From the NCBI GenBank assembly GCA_023247725.1, contig JAHFFW010000018.1, positions 1 to 49,945 on the forward strand: DNA of 49,945 nucleotides, in the 5' to 3' direction. The notes beneath the pieces were generated by a model, which had not been told where the DNA came from, ran no database searches, and saw nothing but the letters and a program-made list of their open reading frames with translations. How positions within the stretch are numbered: the stretch's first letter is position 1; each line of letters begins with the position of its first letter. This stretch comes from Candidatus Omnitrophota bacterium. Its GTDB lineage: Bacteria > Omnitrophota > Gorgyraeia > Zapsychrales > JAHFFX01. This document shows positions 8,631 to 17,382 of the stretch, piece by piece. A program made the position numbers and the translations under genes.

Positions 8631-8765
8631 CAACGACAAACGAAAGACTTTGCTAAAAAAACAAAGTTTTATACATTTGCAATACAGGGTATAGGGTCTA
8701 GGGTTTAGTTTTAGTGATATCTCTAAAGCCTACACCCTTAATTTTAAATCCGAGGACGAGGACCT

Positions 8766-10877
8766 ATGTCAATTTCATTTCGGCAGCAGAACAATATCGG
8801 TTTCATCGAATTCGATCATCCCCAGGCCAAGGTCAATATCCTTAGTGCCGAGGTGTTGCAGCAGTTTGACGCCATTGTGGAGGAAATCAAAAGAAAGTCC
8901 GAGATAAAAGCCGTTTTTATTCTGAGTAAAAAGAAGGACATCTTTATTGCCGGTGCAGACATCAAAGAAATCGAAGGGATTAACGAAAAGGAAGAAGGGG
9001 TTTTAAAGGCTCAAGCGGGTCAGAATATTTTTAATCAATTGGAAGATTTAAATATTCTGACGATCGCCGTCATCGACGGGGTGGCATTAGGTGGCGGTTG
9101 TGAACTGGCCCTGGCCTGCCGGTACAGAATCGCCACGTTCAATGAAAAAGTCCGTATCGGCTTACCGGAGGTCAATCTGGGAATTATCCCCGGTTTCGGC
9201 GGAACTTACCGTATGCCGAGGCTCCTCGGTTTGGAAAAGGGTTTGCGGATGATTGCCACTGGCAAAGTGATTTCGGGGCCAGAGGCCCTCAAGGCCGGTT
9301 TGGTGGATCGGCTGTATCCTGCGCAGGGTTTGGAAGAGCATTTGCTTAATTTTCTCGAGGAAGTCAGCCCCAAGCCCGTAACGCGGCGAAAGCCGAAAAA
9401 GTTTAAGCAAAAGTTTTTGGAAGACAACCCGATCGGACGCCTGGTTTTGTTTAAAGAATTCCGGCGTTCGGTTCTGGAAAGCACCAAAGGTTTTTATCCG
9501 GCTCCCCTTAAGGCTGTGGAGGTGGTGGAAGCTTCCGTCGGGAAAAGTCGGGAATTCGCGCTGGAATTGGAACGAAAGGGTTTTAGTGAGCTTGTCACGA
9601 CCAAGGTTTCGAAAAATCTTGTTAAGGTTTTTTATCTCTCGGAGAAATATAAAAAGCTCACCTGGCCCGGAACTGAAAACCTTACTGCGAAGCCCTTGAA
9701 CCGTGCCGCGGTTTTAGGTGCCGGTGTCATGGGTGGCGGGATTGCCCAACTATTGAGCTTTCAAGGAATGAGTGTACGGTTGAAAGATATTAACTATGAG
9801 GCCATCGGCAAAGGATTGAAGGCGGCGCGAAAGATTTTTGATCAGGCGGTGCACAAGCGCAAAACGTCTGCTTCCTTCTCCCGCATCCGGATGGCCCAAA
9901 TATCTCCCGCATTGGATTATAGCGGGTTTCCTGAGGCGGATGTGGTCATCGAAGCCGTCGTCGAGAATATGGACATCAAGAAGAAGGTCTTTGCCGAATT
10001 GGGCAAGGTCACCTCGCCACAGGCGCTTTTGTGCACGAACACCTCCGCGCTTTCCGTAACTCAAATGGCGCAAGCAACCCAGAATCCTTCCCGCGTGATC
10101 GGGCTGCACTTTTTTAATCCAGTCCACCGGATGCCGTTGATTGAAATTGTCAAAACCGATCTGACTTCGCTAGAGACATTGGCTGCGGCTCTGCAACTGG
10201 TCAAGCGCTTGGGAAAAACTCCCATTGTTGTTAAAGATGGCTGTGGATTTTTGGTCAACCGGGTTTTATTAGGATATATCAACGAAGCCGGGCGATTACT
10301 CGAAGAGGGCGCCGGATTAACGCAGATCGATAAGCTGGTGACGGATTTTGGCCTACCCATGGGACCATTTCTTTTGACGGATGAAGTGGGCATTGATGTC
10401 GGGATCAAAGTTTTGCATATCCTCGCCGACGGATTGGGTGAACGGTTTAAACCGGTGGAAACCTTTGAAAAAATTTATAAGGCCGGTTTTCTGGGAAAGA
10501 AATCGGGCAAAGGATTTTATGTGCACGGCAAAAGCCGTTCGCTCAATCCTAAGGTGATGTCCATGGTGACGGTCCATCATCGTCGCGCCTGGAATTCCCA
10601 GGAGGCCATCGATCGGATGATCCTTTTGATGGTCAATGAAGCGGCCTTGTGTTTGCAGGAGAAAATCGTCGAGGATCCCGGGGCGGTTGACATCGGGATG
10701 ATCATGGGAATGGGTTTCCCGCCCTTTCGCGGCGGACTTTTGCGCTATGCGGATTCGTTAGGAATTGAAATGGTCATCGATCGTTTGCGCGCCTTCGAGA
10801 AAAATTTTGGTCCTCGTTTTCAGCCATGCCCTTTTCTGCTGAAGATGCAGGAACGCCAAGAAAAGTTTTTTTCCTAA
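8766..10877 (+). CDS. Enoyl-CoA hydratase/3-hydroxyacyl-CoA dehydrogenase (FadJ/FadB type)
   Basis: A 703-residue bifunctional beta-oxidation enzyme. Residues 1-190 are the crotonase domain, with the oxyanion-hole segment AGADIKEIEG and GVALGGGCELALACR and the catalytic-Glu region LPEVNLGIIPGFGGT. From about 315, AAVLGAGVMGGGIAQ is the NAD-binding loop of the dehydrogenase; NTSALSVTQMA and IGLHFFNPVHRMPLIE follow, the latter with the catalytic His. The C-terminal dehydrogenase domains are complete, so length and order match FadB/FadJ alpha subunits. GAGGACGAGG upstream is the ribosome site. The separate thiolase at 7216-8490 may be its partner subunit. The gene lies inside the inverted repeat pair A/B. 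Confidence 0.92.
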   Translation: MSISFRQQNNIGFIEFDHPQAKVNILSAEVLQQFDAIVEEIKRKSEIKAVFILSKKKDIFIAGADIKEIEGINEKEEGVLKAQAGQNIFNQLEDLNILTIAVIDGVALGGGCELALACRYRIATFNEKVRIGLPEVNLGIIPGFGGTYRMPRLLGLEKGLRMIATGKVISGPEALKAGLVDRLYPAQGLEEHLLNFLEEVSPKPVTRRKPKKFKQKFLEDNPIGRLVLFKEFRRSVLESTKGFYPAPLKAVEVVEASVGKSREFALELERKGFSELVTTKVSKNLVKVFYLSEKYKKLTWPGTENLTAKPLNRAAVLGAGVMGGGIAQLLSFQGMSVRLKDINYEAIGKGLKAARKIFDQAVHKRKTSASFSRIRMAQISPALDYSGFPEADVVIEAVVENMDIKKKVFAELGKVTSPQALLCTNTSALSVTQMAQATQNPSRVIGLHFFNPVHRMPLIEIVKTDLTSLETLAAALQLVKRLGKTPIVVKDGCGFLVNRVLLGYINEAGRLLEEGAGLTQIDKLVTDFGLPMGPFLLTDEVGIDVGIKVLHILADGLGERFKPVETFEKIYKAGFLGKKSGKGFYVHGKSRSLNPKVMSMVTVHHRRAWNSQEAIDRMILLMVNEAALCLQEKIVEDPGAVDIGMIMGMGFPPFRGGLLRYADSLGIEMVIDRLRAFEKNFGPRFQPCPFLLKMQERQEKFFS

Positions 10878-10892
10878 AAAGAAAGAGAAACT

Positions 10893-11453
10893 ATGGCTAA
10901 TTCGGCACCGCGTTCCTCCAATCTGTATCTGATCCTGCCATTGTTTGTCCTCGCGCTGATCGTAGGGATTGCCTGTTTATTTCTATTTTCAGGAAAATAT
11001 GCGGTTTATCAAAACGAAGAATTTCATTTCAGTATCAAATACCCCAAATCTTGGAAGGTCATAGAAAATCCCAATGCCCCGCAGCCGGGTCCGGTGGTTG
11101 CCTTTTTGTCTCCCAAAGAATCGGCCATGGACACCTTTCAGGAAAATGTTAATATCGTGGTCCAGGATCTCGGAGAAAAGCCGCCGACCCTCGATCAATA
11201 TGTGGCCAAGGCCTTAGATCAATTAACCGGCACTTTTAATGATATTGAAGTCTCCGAGAATGTGCCGGTCACCGTCGGAGATCTTCACGGAAGAAAAATT
11301 GTCTACGCGGGCAAAGAAAAAAGTCCGTTAAAATTCATGACCGTAATTTTTGTGGAAGACGATATGGTCTTGTCCATTTATTACACGGCGGATGCGGCTA
11401 AATTTGACCAATCCCGCGGCGAGGTTGAGGCCATGGTCGGGTCGCTGCGATAA
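10893..11453 (+). CDS. Membrane-anchored PsbP/DcrB-like protein
   Basis: A 186-residue protein with one N-terminal membrane helix (about residues 11-33) and an external domain. The pattern FHFSIKYPKSWKVIENP, followed by alternating beta strands and VTVGDLHGRKIVYAG, resembles the PsbP/DcrB-like fold common in bacterial lipoproteins of unknown role. It starts 15 bases after the FadJ stop, so it is probably co-transcribed, and it is the second gene inside the repeat-bounded unit. No enzyme motif is visible. Confidence 0.6.
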   Translation: MANSAPRSSNLYLILPLFVLALIVGIACLFLFSGKYAVYQNEEFHFSIKYPKSWKVIENPNAPQPGPVVAFLSPKESAMDTFQENVNIVVQDLGEKPPTLDQYVAKALDQLTGTFNDIEVSENVPVTVGDLHGRKIVYAGKEKSPLKFMTVIFVEDDMVLSIYYTADAAKFDQSRGEVEAMVGSLR

Positions 11454-11495
11454 TGGGGGGGGAACCAACCCTGCCAAGGCCTGATGGCGTCCTTT

Positions 11496-11607
11496 CGTCC
11501 ATCGGTAACGGTTTTAAAAAGCCGATCGACGTCACCGGAACCCGAAACGGGCATCCTAACCGTAACCGAATTCCTTTTGGTTAAGGCTTCACTGCGCCAG
11601 GATTATC
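11496..11607 (-). repeat. Intergenic palindromic repeat, copy B (inverted)
   Basis: This is the reverse complement of copy A (8486-8603) with only scattered differences, such as ATTCGG for ATGCGG, and loss of a short duplicated TTACGGT. Homology starts and stops at the same outer edge, GATAATCC, on both copies. On the inner side copy B departs from A after GATGGACG; here GATGG/CCATC gives its own small stem. Together the copies form inverted repeats facing each other across 8766-11453. Confidence 0.85.
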
Positions 11608-11657
11608 CGCGTTAAATCTGTCTTTTGAAAAATACTCGCACATCGCGTGATTTAAAA

Positions 11658-12725
11658 ATGTCGATGGAAATGATAGAACCTGTTTTAAGGAAAAGTGTAA
11701 AACCCCGCTGTCCGGTTTTCGGTGAGTGTGGGGGATGTCAGTACCAAGACATGCCCTACGAGGAGGAATTGGCGATTAAGGAAAATCAAATCCAGGATTT
11801 GTTGATTTCCCGTTTGGGTTTGGCAAGGGCACGATGTTCTCCCATCGTTCCTTCCCCGCAAGAATATCATTACCGCAATCGTCTGGATCTCAAATTGTCC
11901 AGGGTTCAGCAACAAGGAGTTGCGATGGGTTTTTCTCCTGTTGGACACAATCGGATGGTGCCTGTGAGCGCCTGTTCCATTGCCCGGCCGGAGATCTCCG
12001 ATTATTTGCCGCAGTTATTCCAGGAAGCTCAAGCGAAATTCTCGTCGGATTATAACGAGGCTAATCTCGTCGTGCGTAGTGGGGAGGAGACCCGCGTGCG
12101 CTGGGGGGGGATCGGTCGGCGTTCCCTCCAAATGGAGGCCAAAGATTTCTTTTGGACCGAAATCCGCGGCCAAAGGATTTTTTATTCGCTCGGTACATTC
12201 TTTCAGACGAATCTTTCGATTTTACCGACGGTCATTGAGCGAATCCGTTTTTTGGATGTATGGTCAAAGGAGACCCTCTTTCTTGATTTATATTCGGGAG
12301 TCGGACTCTTTGGAATCCTTTTGGCCGATTTGGTGGCAGCCGTGGTCATGGTTGAGGAAAGCGCCACATCCGTCCGCTTGGCCCGGTATAATCTCCAGCA
12401 TCATGGTTTGCCCAATGCCACGATCAAAAAAGGTCGGATTGAGGATGAATTGCCAGGTTTATTAGTCGAAGCTCTGCTTCGTCAAAAAGTCGCTCTCGTT
12501 GATCCGCCCCGCGCCGGACTGAGTCCAAAGGCATTGACGATCTTGAAGGACGCCAATTTTATCTCGGCCCTGATTTATTTATCCTGCCAACCGGATTCGC
12601 TCGTGCGCGATTTGGGAATTCTCACCAAGACCCATTGGCAAATCGAGAACGTCGTACCGTTCGATTTTTTTCCCAAGACCAAACACATCGAAACCCTGGT
12701 TTTATTAAAACCGCAAAACGCATAA
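11658..12725 (+). CDS. RNA m5U methyltransferase (TrmA/RlmC/RlmD family)
   Basis: An S-adenosylmethionine-dependent uracil-5 methyltransferase of about 355 residues. The N-terminal CPVFGECGGCQYQ with a later Cys (CSI) gives the four-Cys iron-sulfur site of the RlmC/RlmD group; FLDLYSGVGLFG is the SAM loop, VDPPRAGLSP is the substrate motif and LSCQPDSLVRDL carries the nucleophilic Cys. There is no N-terminal TRAM domain, so the layout is closer to RlmC than to RlmD. ATG 11658 is chosen over TTG 11625, though neither has a good ribosome site. Whether the target is rRNA or tRNA is not decidable here. Confidence 0.85.
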   Translation: MSMEMIEPVLRKSVKPRCPVFGECGGCQYQDMPYEEELAIKENQIQDLLISRLGLARARCSPIVPSPQEYHYRNRLDLKLSRVQQQGVAMGFSPVGHNRMVPVSACSIARPEISDYLPQLFQEAQAKFSSDYNEANLVVRSGEETRVRWGGIGRRSLQMEAKDFFWTEIRGQRIFYSLGTFFQTNLSILPTVIERIRFLDVWSKETLFLDLYSGVGLFGILLADLVAAVVMVEESATSVRLARYNLQHHGLPNATIKKGRIEDELPGLLVEALLRQKVALVDPPRAGLSPKALTILKDANFISALIYLSCQPDSLVRDLGILTKTHWQIENVVPFDFFPKTKHIETLVLLKPQNA

Positions 12726-12762
12726 TCCTTTTGGATCCGAATTCGAACGAGGGAGAGTCACA

Positions 12763-13056
12763 ATGAAAACTGAGAAGGTTCCTTACGAAATGCAAATCTT
12801 TGTTTGTACCAATGACCGGCAAGGACAGTCCGCCAGTTGCGCAGACAATCAAGGAGAAGTCGTTTTTAAAGAATTGCGCCGCATTGCCAAAGAGCGCGGC
12901 CTTCATCCCCGGATTCGGGTGGCGCAGGCCAAATGCCTGGGGCAGTGCAATCTTGGCGTCAATATTATGGTTTATCCTCAAGGAGATTGGTACAGCGGTG
13001 TGAGACTAGAGAATGTCGAGGATCTGGCGGGAAAATATTTATCGGGAAATCCTTAA
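12763..13056 (+). CDS. Thioredoxin-like [2Fe-2S] ferredoxin
   Basis: A 97-residue protein with the four-Cys pattern of thioredoxin-fold [2Fe-2S] ferredoxins: FVCTNDRQGQSASC at the N-terminal side and AKCLGQCNLG on the other, as in NuoE C-terminal domains and Aquifex-type ferredoxins. GGGAGAG lies upstream of the ATG. It is placed just before the acyl-CoA dehydrogenase gene and could carry electrons for oxidative metabolism, but that partnership is inference from position only. Confidence 0.8.
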   Translation: MKTEKVPYEMQIFVCTNDRQGQSASCADNQGEVVFKELRRIAKERGLHPRIRVAQAKCLGQCNLGVNIMVYPQGDWYSGVRLENVEDLAGKYLSGNP

Positions 13057-13101
13057 ATTTTTGAATTCCAATAGCTTGCACGAAAAAAAATAAAGCGAGC
13101 G

Positions 13102-13129
13102 TTGCTTTTGGTCTGAAACCTTTTATACT
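13102..13129 (+). promoter_or_regulatory. Probable promoter for acyl-CoA dehydrogenase
   Basis: TTGCTT (13102-13107) and TATACT (13124-13129) are spaced 16 bases apart. The chosen start codon at 13177 lies about 40 bases after the expected transcription start. Confidence 0.45.
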
Positions 13130-13176
13130 TGAATTGGAAGTTCTCAATCAATAGGGAACGAAAGGATTCTGGGACC

Positions 13177-15021
13177 ATGAGCATGTTTGACAAAAACATC
13201 AGTTCCGAAAAAAGGGAGTCCTTGGAACTCGCCGAGGCTTCCCGCGAAACCGAATGGAAATATCCCAGCTTTGCCCTCAAACTTTTTCACGGTATCATCG
13301 ATTGGAATCTCATCCATCCTTTCCCTGCGCAGTCCACCGACGATAAAAAAGTCGGCGATGAATACATCCGCCGACTAGAAAAATTCCTCAAAGAAAATCT
13401 CGATCCGGATGAAGTGGACCGCACGGGCCTCATTCCCGAAAAAGTTTATGCGGGACTGGCCCAATTAAAGGCCTTTGCCATCAAGATTCCCAAAGAATAC
13501 GGTGGCCTGGGTTTCAGCCAGTATAACTATAACCGCATCATTCATCTGGTCGCCAGTTATTGCGGTTCGACGGCCGTGCTTTTGTCAGCCCACCAATCGA
13601 TCGGCGTTCCGCAGCCCTTAAAACTTTTTGGAACCGATGAACAAAAAAAGCGATATCTTCCCATGTTTGCCGCCGGGACAATTTCTGCGTTTGCCTTAAC
13701 TGAACCCGAAGCTGGTTCTGATCCCAGGCAAATGACGACGACGGCGACCCCGATTGAGGGCGGAAAATATTTTCTCATCAATGGAGAGAAGCTCTGGTGC
13801 ACCAATGGCCTCATTGCCGGTGTGATTGTGGTCATGGCGCTGACGCCTCCCAAGATTATCAAAGGCAAGGAACACAAACAGATCACCGCGTTTATCGTGG
13901 AGACCAATTCCCCGGGGATCCAAAATGTCCACCGTTGTCAATTCATGGGACTGCATGGCATTCAGAACGGCGTCATCCGTTTCAAGGATGTGCGAGTCCC
14001 GCGGGAGAATATCATTATCGGCGAAGGGGAGGGACTCAAACTGGCCTTGATGACGCTCAATACCGGGCGTTTGACTTTGCCGGCCGCCTCGACGGGAATT
14101 GCCAAGTGGTGCCTGCATGTGGCCCGGCAGTGGAGCCGCAAACGCAGGCAATGGGGAGGACCCATCGGAGAGCATGAAGCCATTGCCCTGAAACTGGGAT
14201 ATATCGCGAGTCACACCTTTGCGATGGAAGCCGTCAGTTGGTTGACTTCCGCCATGGCCGATGACAAGAAAAAAGATATTCGGATCGAAGCGGCGATAGC
14301 CAAATATTTCTGTACCGTGCATAGTTGGAAAATCATTGATGAAACCCTGCAGATTCGCGGCGGTTCCGGTTATGAAACCTCGTCGTCTTTGCGCAGCCGC
14401 GGAGCAGACTACTGGCCAGTGGAGAGGGTGATGCGCGATGTTCGCATCAATCTCATCATCGAAGGGACCTCGGAGATCATGCATTTGTTCATTGCGCGCG
14501 AAGCCTTGGATCCGCACTTAAGCCGCAGCAAACCTTTGTTGAGTTCCCATACCTCCGCCAAGGAAAAACTCCAGGCCTTTTTGGCGGCCGGGACCTATTA
14601 TGCCCTGTGGTATCCGCCGTTATGGTTTCCGGCAATGAAATCTTATCACTTGTCTCATCCTTTGGACCAGCATCTGTCGTATGCGGCCAATAGTTCCAAA
14701 CGTTTGGCCCGCGAGGTCTTTCATCAGATGTTGCGTTATCAGCAGAAATTGGAAGCCCGTCAGAGCATCCTCAATCGCATCGTGGATATCGGCACCGAGA
14801 TTTTTGTCATCGCCTGCGTTTGTTCCTACGGCGAATATCGAAACAAAAACGGCCATCCCAACAGTTTGGATTTGGCTGATCTTTTTTGCCGCGAAGCCAA
14901 AAAACGCATTGAAACCAATTTCCATGAATCATCCAGCCCCTTAGACCGGATGAATGTCCGTGTCGCCAAAAAACTTCTCGCCGAGGAATTCACTTGGTTA
15001 GAAACCGACATCATGACTTAA
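13177..15021 (+). CDS. Acyl-CoA dehydrogenase, long form with C-terminal extension
   Basis: A flavoprotein catalysing the first oxidation of acyl-CoA to enoyl-CoA. With about 614 residues it is far longer than the usual 380 and resembles very-long-chain (VLCAD/FadE-like) enzymes: an N-terminal helical domain, the middle FAD domain with ALTEPEAGSDPRQMTT and the C-terminal domain with QIRGGSGYETSS. The catalytic Glu is in NLIIEGTSEIMHLF. The last 150 residues form a further helical domain, which in VLCAD supports dimers and membrane contact. ATG 13177 has AAAGGA 10 bases upstream; an earlier in-frame ATG (13129) overlaps the promoter -10. Confidence 0.9.
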   Translation: MSMFDKNISSEKRESLELAEASRETEWKYPSFALKLFHGIIDWNLIHPFPAQSTDDKKVGDEYIRRLEKFLKENLDPDEVDRTGLIPEKVYAGLAQLKAFAIKIPKEYGGLGFSQYNYNRIIHLVASYCGSTAVLLSAHQSIGVPQPLKLFGTDEQKKRYLPMFAAGTISAFALTEPEAGSDPRQMTTTATPIEGGKYFLINGEKLWCTNGLIAGVIVVMALTPPKIIKGKEHKQITAFIVETNSPGIQNVHRCQFMGLHGIQNGVIRFKDVRVPRENIIIGEGEGLKLALMTLNTGRLTLPAASTGIAKWCLHVARQWSRKRRQWGGPIGEHEAIALKLGYIASHTFAMEAVSWLTSAMADDKKKDIRIEAAIAKYFCTVHSWKIIDETLQIRGGSGYETSSSLRSRGADYWPVERVMRDVRINLIIEGTSEIMHLFIAREALDPHLSRSKPLLSSHTSAKEKLQAFLAAGTYYALWYPPLWFPAMKSYHLSHPLDQHLSYAANSSKRLAREVFHQMLRYQQKLEARQSILNRIVDIGTEIFVIACVCSYGEYRNKNGHPNSLDLADLFCREAKKRIETNFHESSSPLDRMNVRVAKKLLAEEFTWLETDIMT

Positions 15022-15027
15022 AAACCT

Positions 15028-17127
15028 ATGGTCTTTTCCCAAATCGTCAATAAATACCAGGTCGTTCGGCAAATCCCCATTTTTAATAAGCTGAACTGGT
15101 TTGAACTGCATACCGTGGCCTCCAAATCCAGTTTTGCCGAATATAAAAAAGGCGAGATCATCTGCCAGGAGGGCGCACCTCCGGACGCATTTTATTGCGT
15201 CATCTCCGGCAGGGTGCAGGCCTTTAAAACTAGGCCGACCGGAGAAAAGGAAGATATTGAGCTTTTGCACCGGGGCATGCACTTTGGGATCATTTCGCTT
15301 TTAACTGGTGAACAGCATTCCCTCACCTTTCAGGCCTTGAACGACTCGGTCATTTTAAAGATCAATAAAGATGATTTTGCCACGATCCTTCGTTCCATCC
15401 CGCAATTGGGGGTTGAATTCAGTCGTTCCTTGAGTCGCCGGTTGCGTAGCGAAGTGGTGAAAACCAAAAGGGTTTTCGAAAGCACGATCATTTCGATCTA
15501 CAGTCCGGTCAAGGGCACTGGCAGTTCCACCTTTGCCATCAATTTTGCCCTGGCCTTAGCAAAGGAACCCCGGCGCAAGGTCATTTTTGTGAACATCAAC
15601 TCCAATCAAGCGGCGATTTCCTCCGCCGAAAGCTTGGATTCTTCACCGCGCTGGAAACGGCCGGCGATTCTGCTCAAGGACATTGTTGGCGACTATCAAA
15701 AAATCATGAACAGCATCTATCGAGGCGAGGTGCCTGTGGCGCTTTTGAATGTCACGGTTGATCCGAAAGATCAGCCGATCATCCGGCAGATCAGCCGGTT
15801 CATCAGTAGCCTCGCCAATGATTATCACTATGTCGTCGTGGATTTGCCCAACGATATGGATGACGTCGTCTTGGAAACCCTGACTCAGTCCGATCAGGTC
15901 TATCTCGTCACCCAGGATCAGCACGAGCGCCTGCTTTTGGCGGCGCATGTCATTGACCGATTGAAGGAAGCCCTGAAAGATCATTTTGATAAGGAAAAGA
16001 TCCAGGTCTTGATCAGCGGCCTCGAGGCCAAATGTTATCTTTCCTTTGCCCAGATCAATGGTGCCCTCAATCACTCGGTGACCATGATGCTCCCTTTTAT
16101 TAGTCCGGGAGAATTGAAAAATCCATTTGTATCCGACGCCATCACTATTTTATTGCCGGATCCCCACAGCGATTATGCCAAAACCGTGGACCATTTAGCC
16201 CGTCGGGTCGGCGGCGTGTTGGTGGGTTTGGTCCTGGGGGGAGGTGCGGCGTTAGGGTTGGCTCACATTGGGGTCATCCGTGTATTGGAAAAAGAAAAAA
16301 TTCCGATTGATATGGTGGTCGGAAGTAGCATTGGAAGCCTCATTGGAGCCTTATGGGCTACGGGGAAGAATGCGGATGAACTCGAGTCCTGCGCGCGAGA
16401 GTTTGAAACAAAAAAATCCATGTCCAAATTGATTGATTTGGTTTTTCCGAAGGCTGGCTTTGTCGCCGGAAAAGCAATTGAAAAATGGTTGAGAGGTCAT
16501 CTGGGCAACAAGACATTTTTCAGCACTCGGGTTCCGTTAAAGATCGTAGCGTATGATCTTTTGCATCGGGAAGAGTTGGTTTTAAGCGAAGGGTCTTTGG
16601 TCGATGCGGTGCGTCAAAGCATCGCAATCCCCGGGGTCATTGAACCGGTCCTGCAAAAAGACAAGCTCATCATTGATGGAGGAGTCCTCAATCCTTTGCC
16701 CACCAATGTCCTTGTATCCCAGGGAATCAAAAAAATCATCGCGGTCAATGTCCTGCAATCTCCCGCGGAGGTTGCCAAAAGTTTTGAGGAGGCCCAGTTC
16801 AAAATCGCCGAAGAGGAAAAAATCCGCTTCCGGCCCAATCCAGGGAAATATATCAGCATCCATTCTCAACGAATTGCGCGCAGGCTCTTTTGGCCCAATA
16901 TCTCAGATATCATTGTCCGCAGTCTCCAGGCGACAGAATTTGTGATTTCCCAGCAAAGCGCGGCGCAGGCCGATATCGTCATCCATCCGGATGTGGCGCG
17001 CATCAGCTGGTTTGCGCTCTACGAGGTCACTAAACTCATCCGTTGCGGTGAGGAAGCGGCCTACAAACTCCTTCCGGAAATCAAAAAGCTGACCGTAGAA
17101 AATAGCACGCTTGCCCTTATATTATAA
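15028..17127 (+). CDS. cNMP-binding / CpaE-like ATPase / patatin phospholipase fusion
   Basis: Three domains in 699 residues. About 15-140 is a cyclic-nucleotide-binding (Crp-type) domain with GEIICQEGAPPDAFYCVISG. About 152-375 is a MinD/CpaE-like P-loop domain; its loop VKGTGSSTFAINFALALA keeps the signature Lys but has Ser for the second Lys, and VVVDLPNDMDDV is the Walker B-like strand. About 398-600 is a patatin lipase: GGGAALGLAHIGV oxyanion loop, nucleophile S434 in GSSIGS and the Asp of the dyad at D550 (DGG). It starts 6 bases after the acyl-CoA dehydrogenase stop, so released fatty acids could feed beta-oxidation (inference). Confidence 0.85.
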   Translation: MVFSQIVNKYQVVRQIPIFNKLNWFELHTVASKSSFAEYKKGEIICQEGAPPDAFYCVISGRVQAFKTRPTGEKEDIELLHRGMHFGIISLLTGEQHSLTFQALNDSVILKINKDDFATILRSIPQLGVEFSRSLSRRLRSEVVKTKRVFESTIISIYSPVKGTGSSTFAINFALALAKEPRRKVIFVNINSNQAAISSAESLDSSPRWKRPAILLKDIVGDYQKIMNSIYRGEVPVALLNVTVDPKDQPIIRQISRFISSLANDYHYVVVDLPNDMDDVVLETLTQSDQVYLVTQDQHERLLLAAHVIDRLKEALKDHFDKEKIQVLISGLEAKCYLSFAQINGALNHSVTMMLPFISPGELKNPFVSDAITILLPDPHSDYAKTVDHLARRVGGVLVGLVLGGGAALGLAHIGVIRVLEKEKIPIDMVVGSSIGSLIGALWATGKNADELESCAREFETKKSMSKLIDLVFPKAGFVAGKAIEKWLRGHLGNKTFFSTRVPLKIVAYDLLHREELVLSEGSLVDAVRQSIAIPGVIEPVLQKDKLIIDGGVLNPLPTNVLVSQGIKKIIAVNVLQSPAEVAKSFEEAQFKIAEEEKIRFRPNPGKYISIHSQRIARRLFWPNISDIIVRSLQATEFVISQQSAAQADIVIHPDVARISWFALYEVTKLIRCGEEAAYKLLPEIKKLTVENSTLALIL

Positions 17128-17176
17128 GAGAAGAGAGCCAGGGCGCGCTCCCCCTGAAGTGGTACCAATTTGAAAT

Positions 17177-17338
17177 ACCCTGCTACGCCAAATTGCTCCG
17201 CTGCGCTCCGCGTTTGGCTTCGCAGGGTTATCCGCCCGACGATTGCGAAGGGCTTGCCCCTCGGGTGACATCCGCCGAAGCAGAAACATCTCCGCATTCA
17301 TCCACGGGCAAGCCCGTGGTCTTCTGCGAAGGCGGATA
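17177..17338. repeat. Nested intergenic inverted repeats
   Basis: Two adjoining palindromes fill the gap after the patatin gene. ACCCTGC/GCAGGGT with inner GCCAAA/TTTGGC (17177-17228) forms one hairpin; TATCCGCC (17229) and GGCGGATA (17331) bound a second, which contains the perfect 8-bp stem CCACGGGC-AA-GCCCGTGG (17302-17319). No coding potential is seen. They may act as terminators or be REP-type repeats. Confidence 0.65.
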
Positions 17339-17369
17339 AAAAATTTCTCCCAACAAAGGGGCATTGGGA

Positions 17370-17375
17370 TATAAT
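17370..17375 (+). promoter_or_regulatory. -10 element overlapping a start codon (possible leaderless promoter)
   Basis: TATAAT at 17370-17375 overlaps the first possible ATG (17374). The next in-frame ATG, 17383, lies 7 bases beyond the -10, where transcription itself would start, which would give a leaderless mRNA. No good -35 is seen. A similar layout occurs at 49800-49816. Confidence 0.35.
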
Positions 17376-17382
17376 GTCCGCC

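Noticed and set aside
8687-8712. Telomere-like or CRISPR-like GGGTNTAGG repeats
   Set aside because: Units are short, irregular and without spacers; no cas genes occur in the window.
13696-14517. 273-codon minus-strand frame opposite the acyl-CoA dehydrogenase
   Set aside because: The plus-strand gene has full catalytic motifs; the antisense protein is rich in His, Gly and Arg without any pattern.
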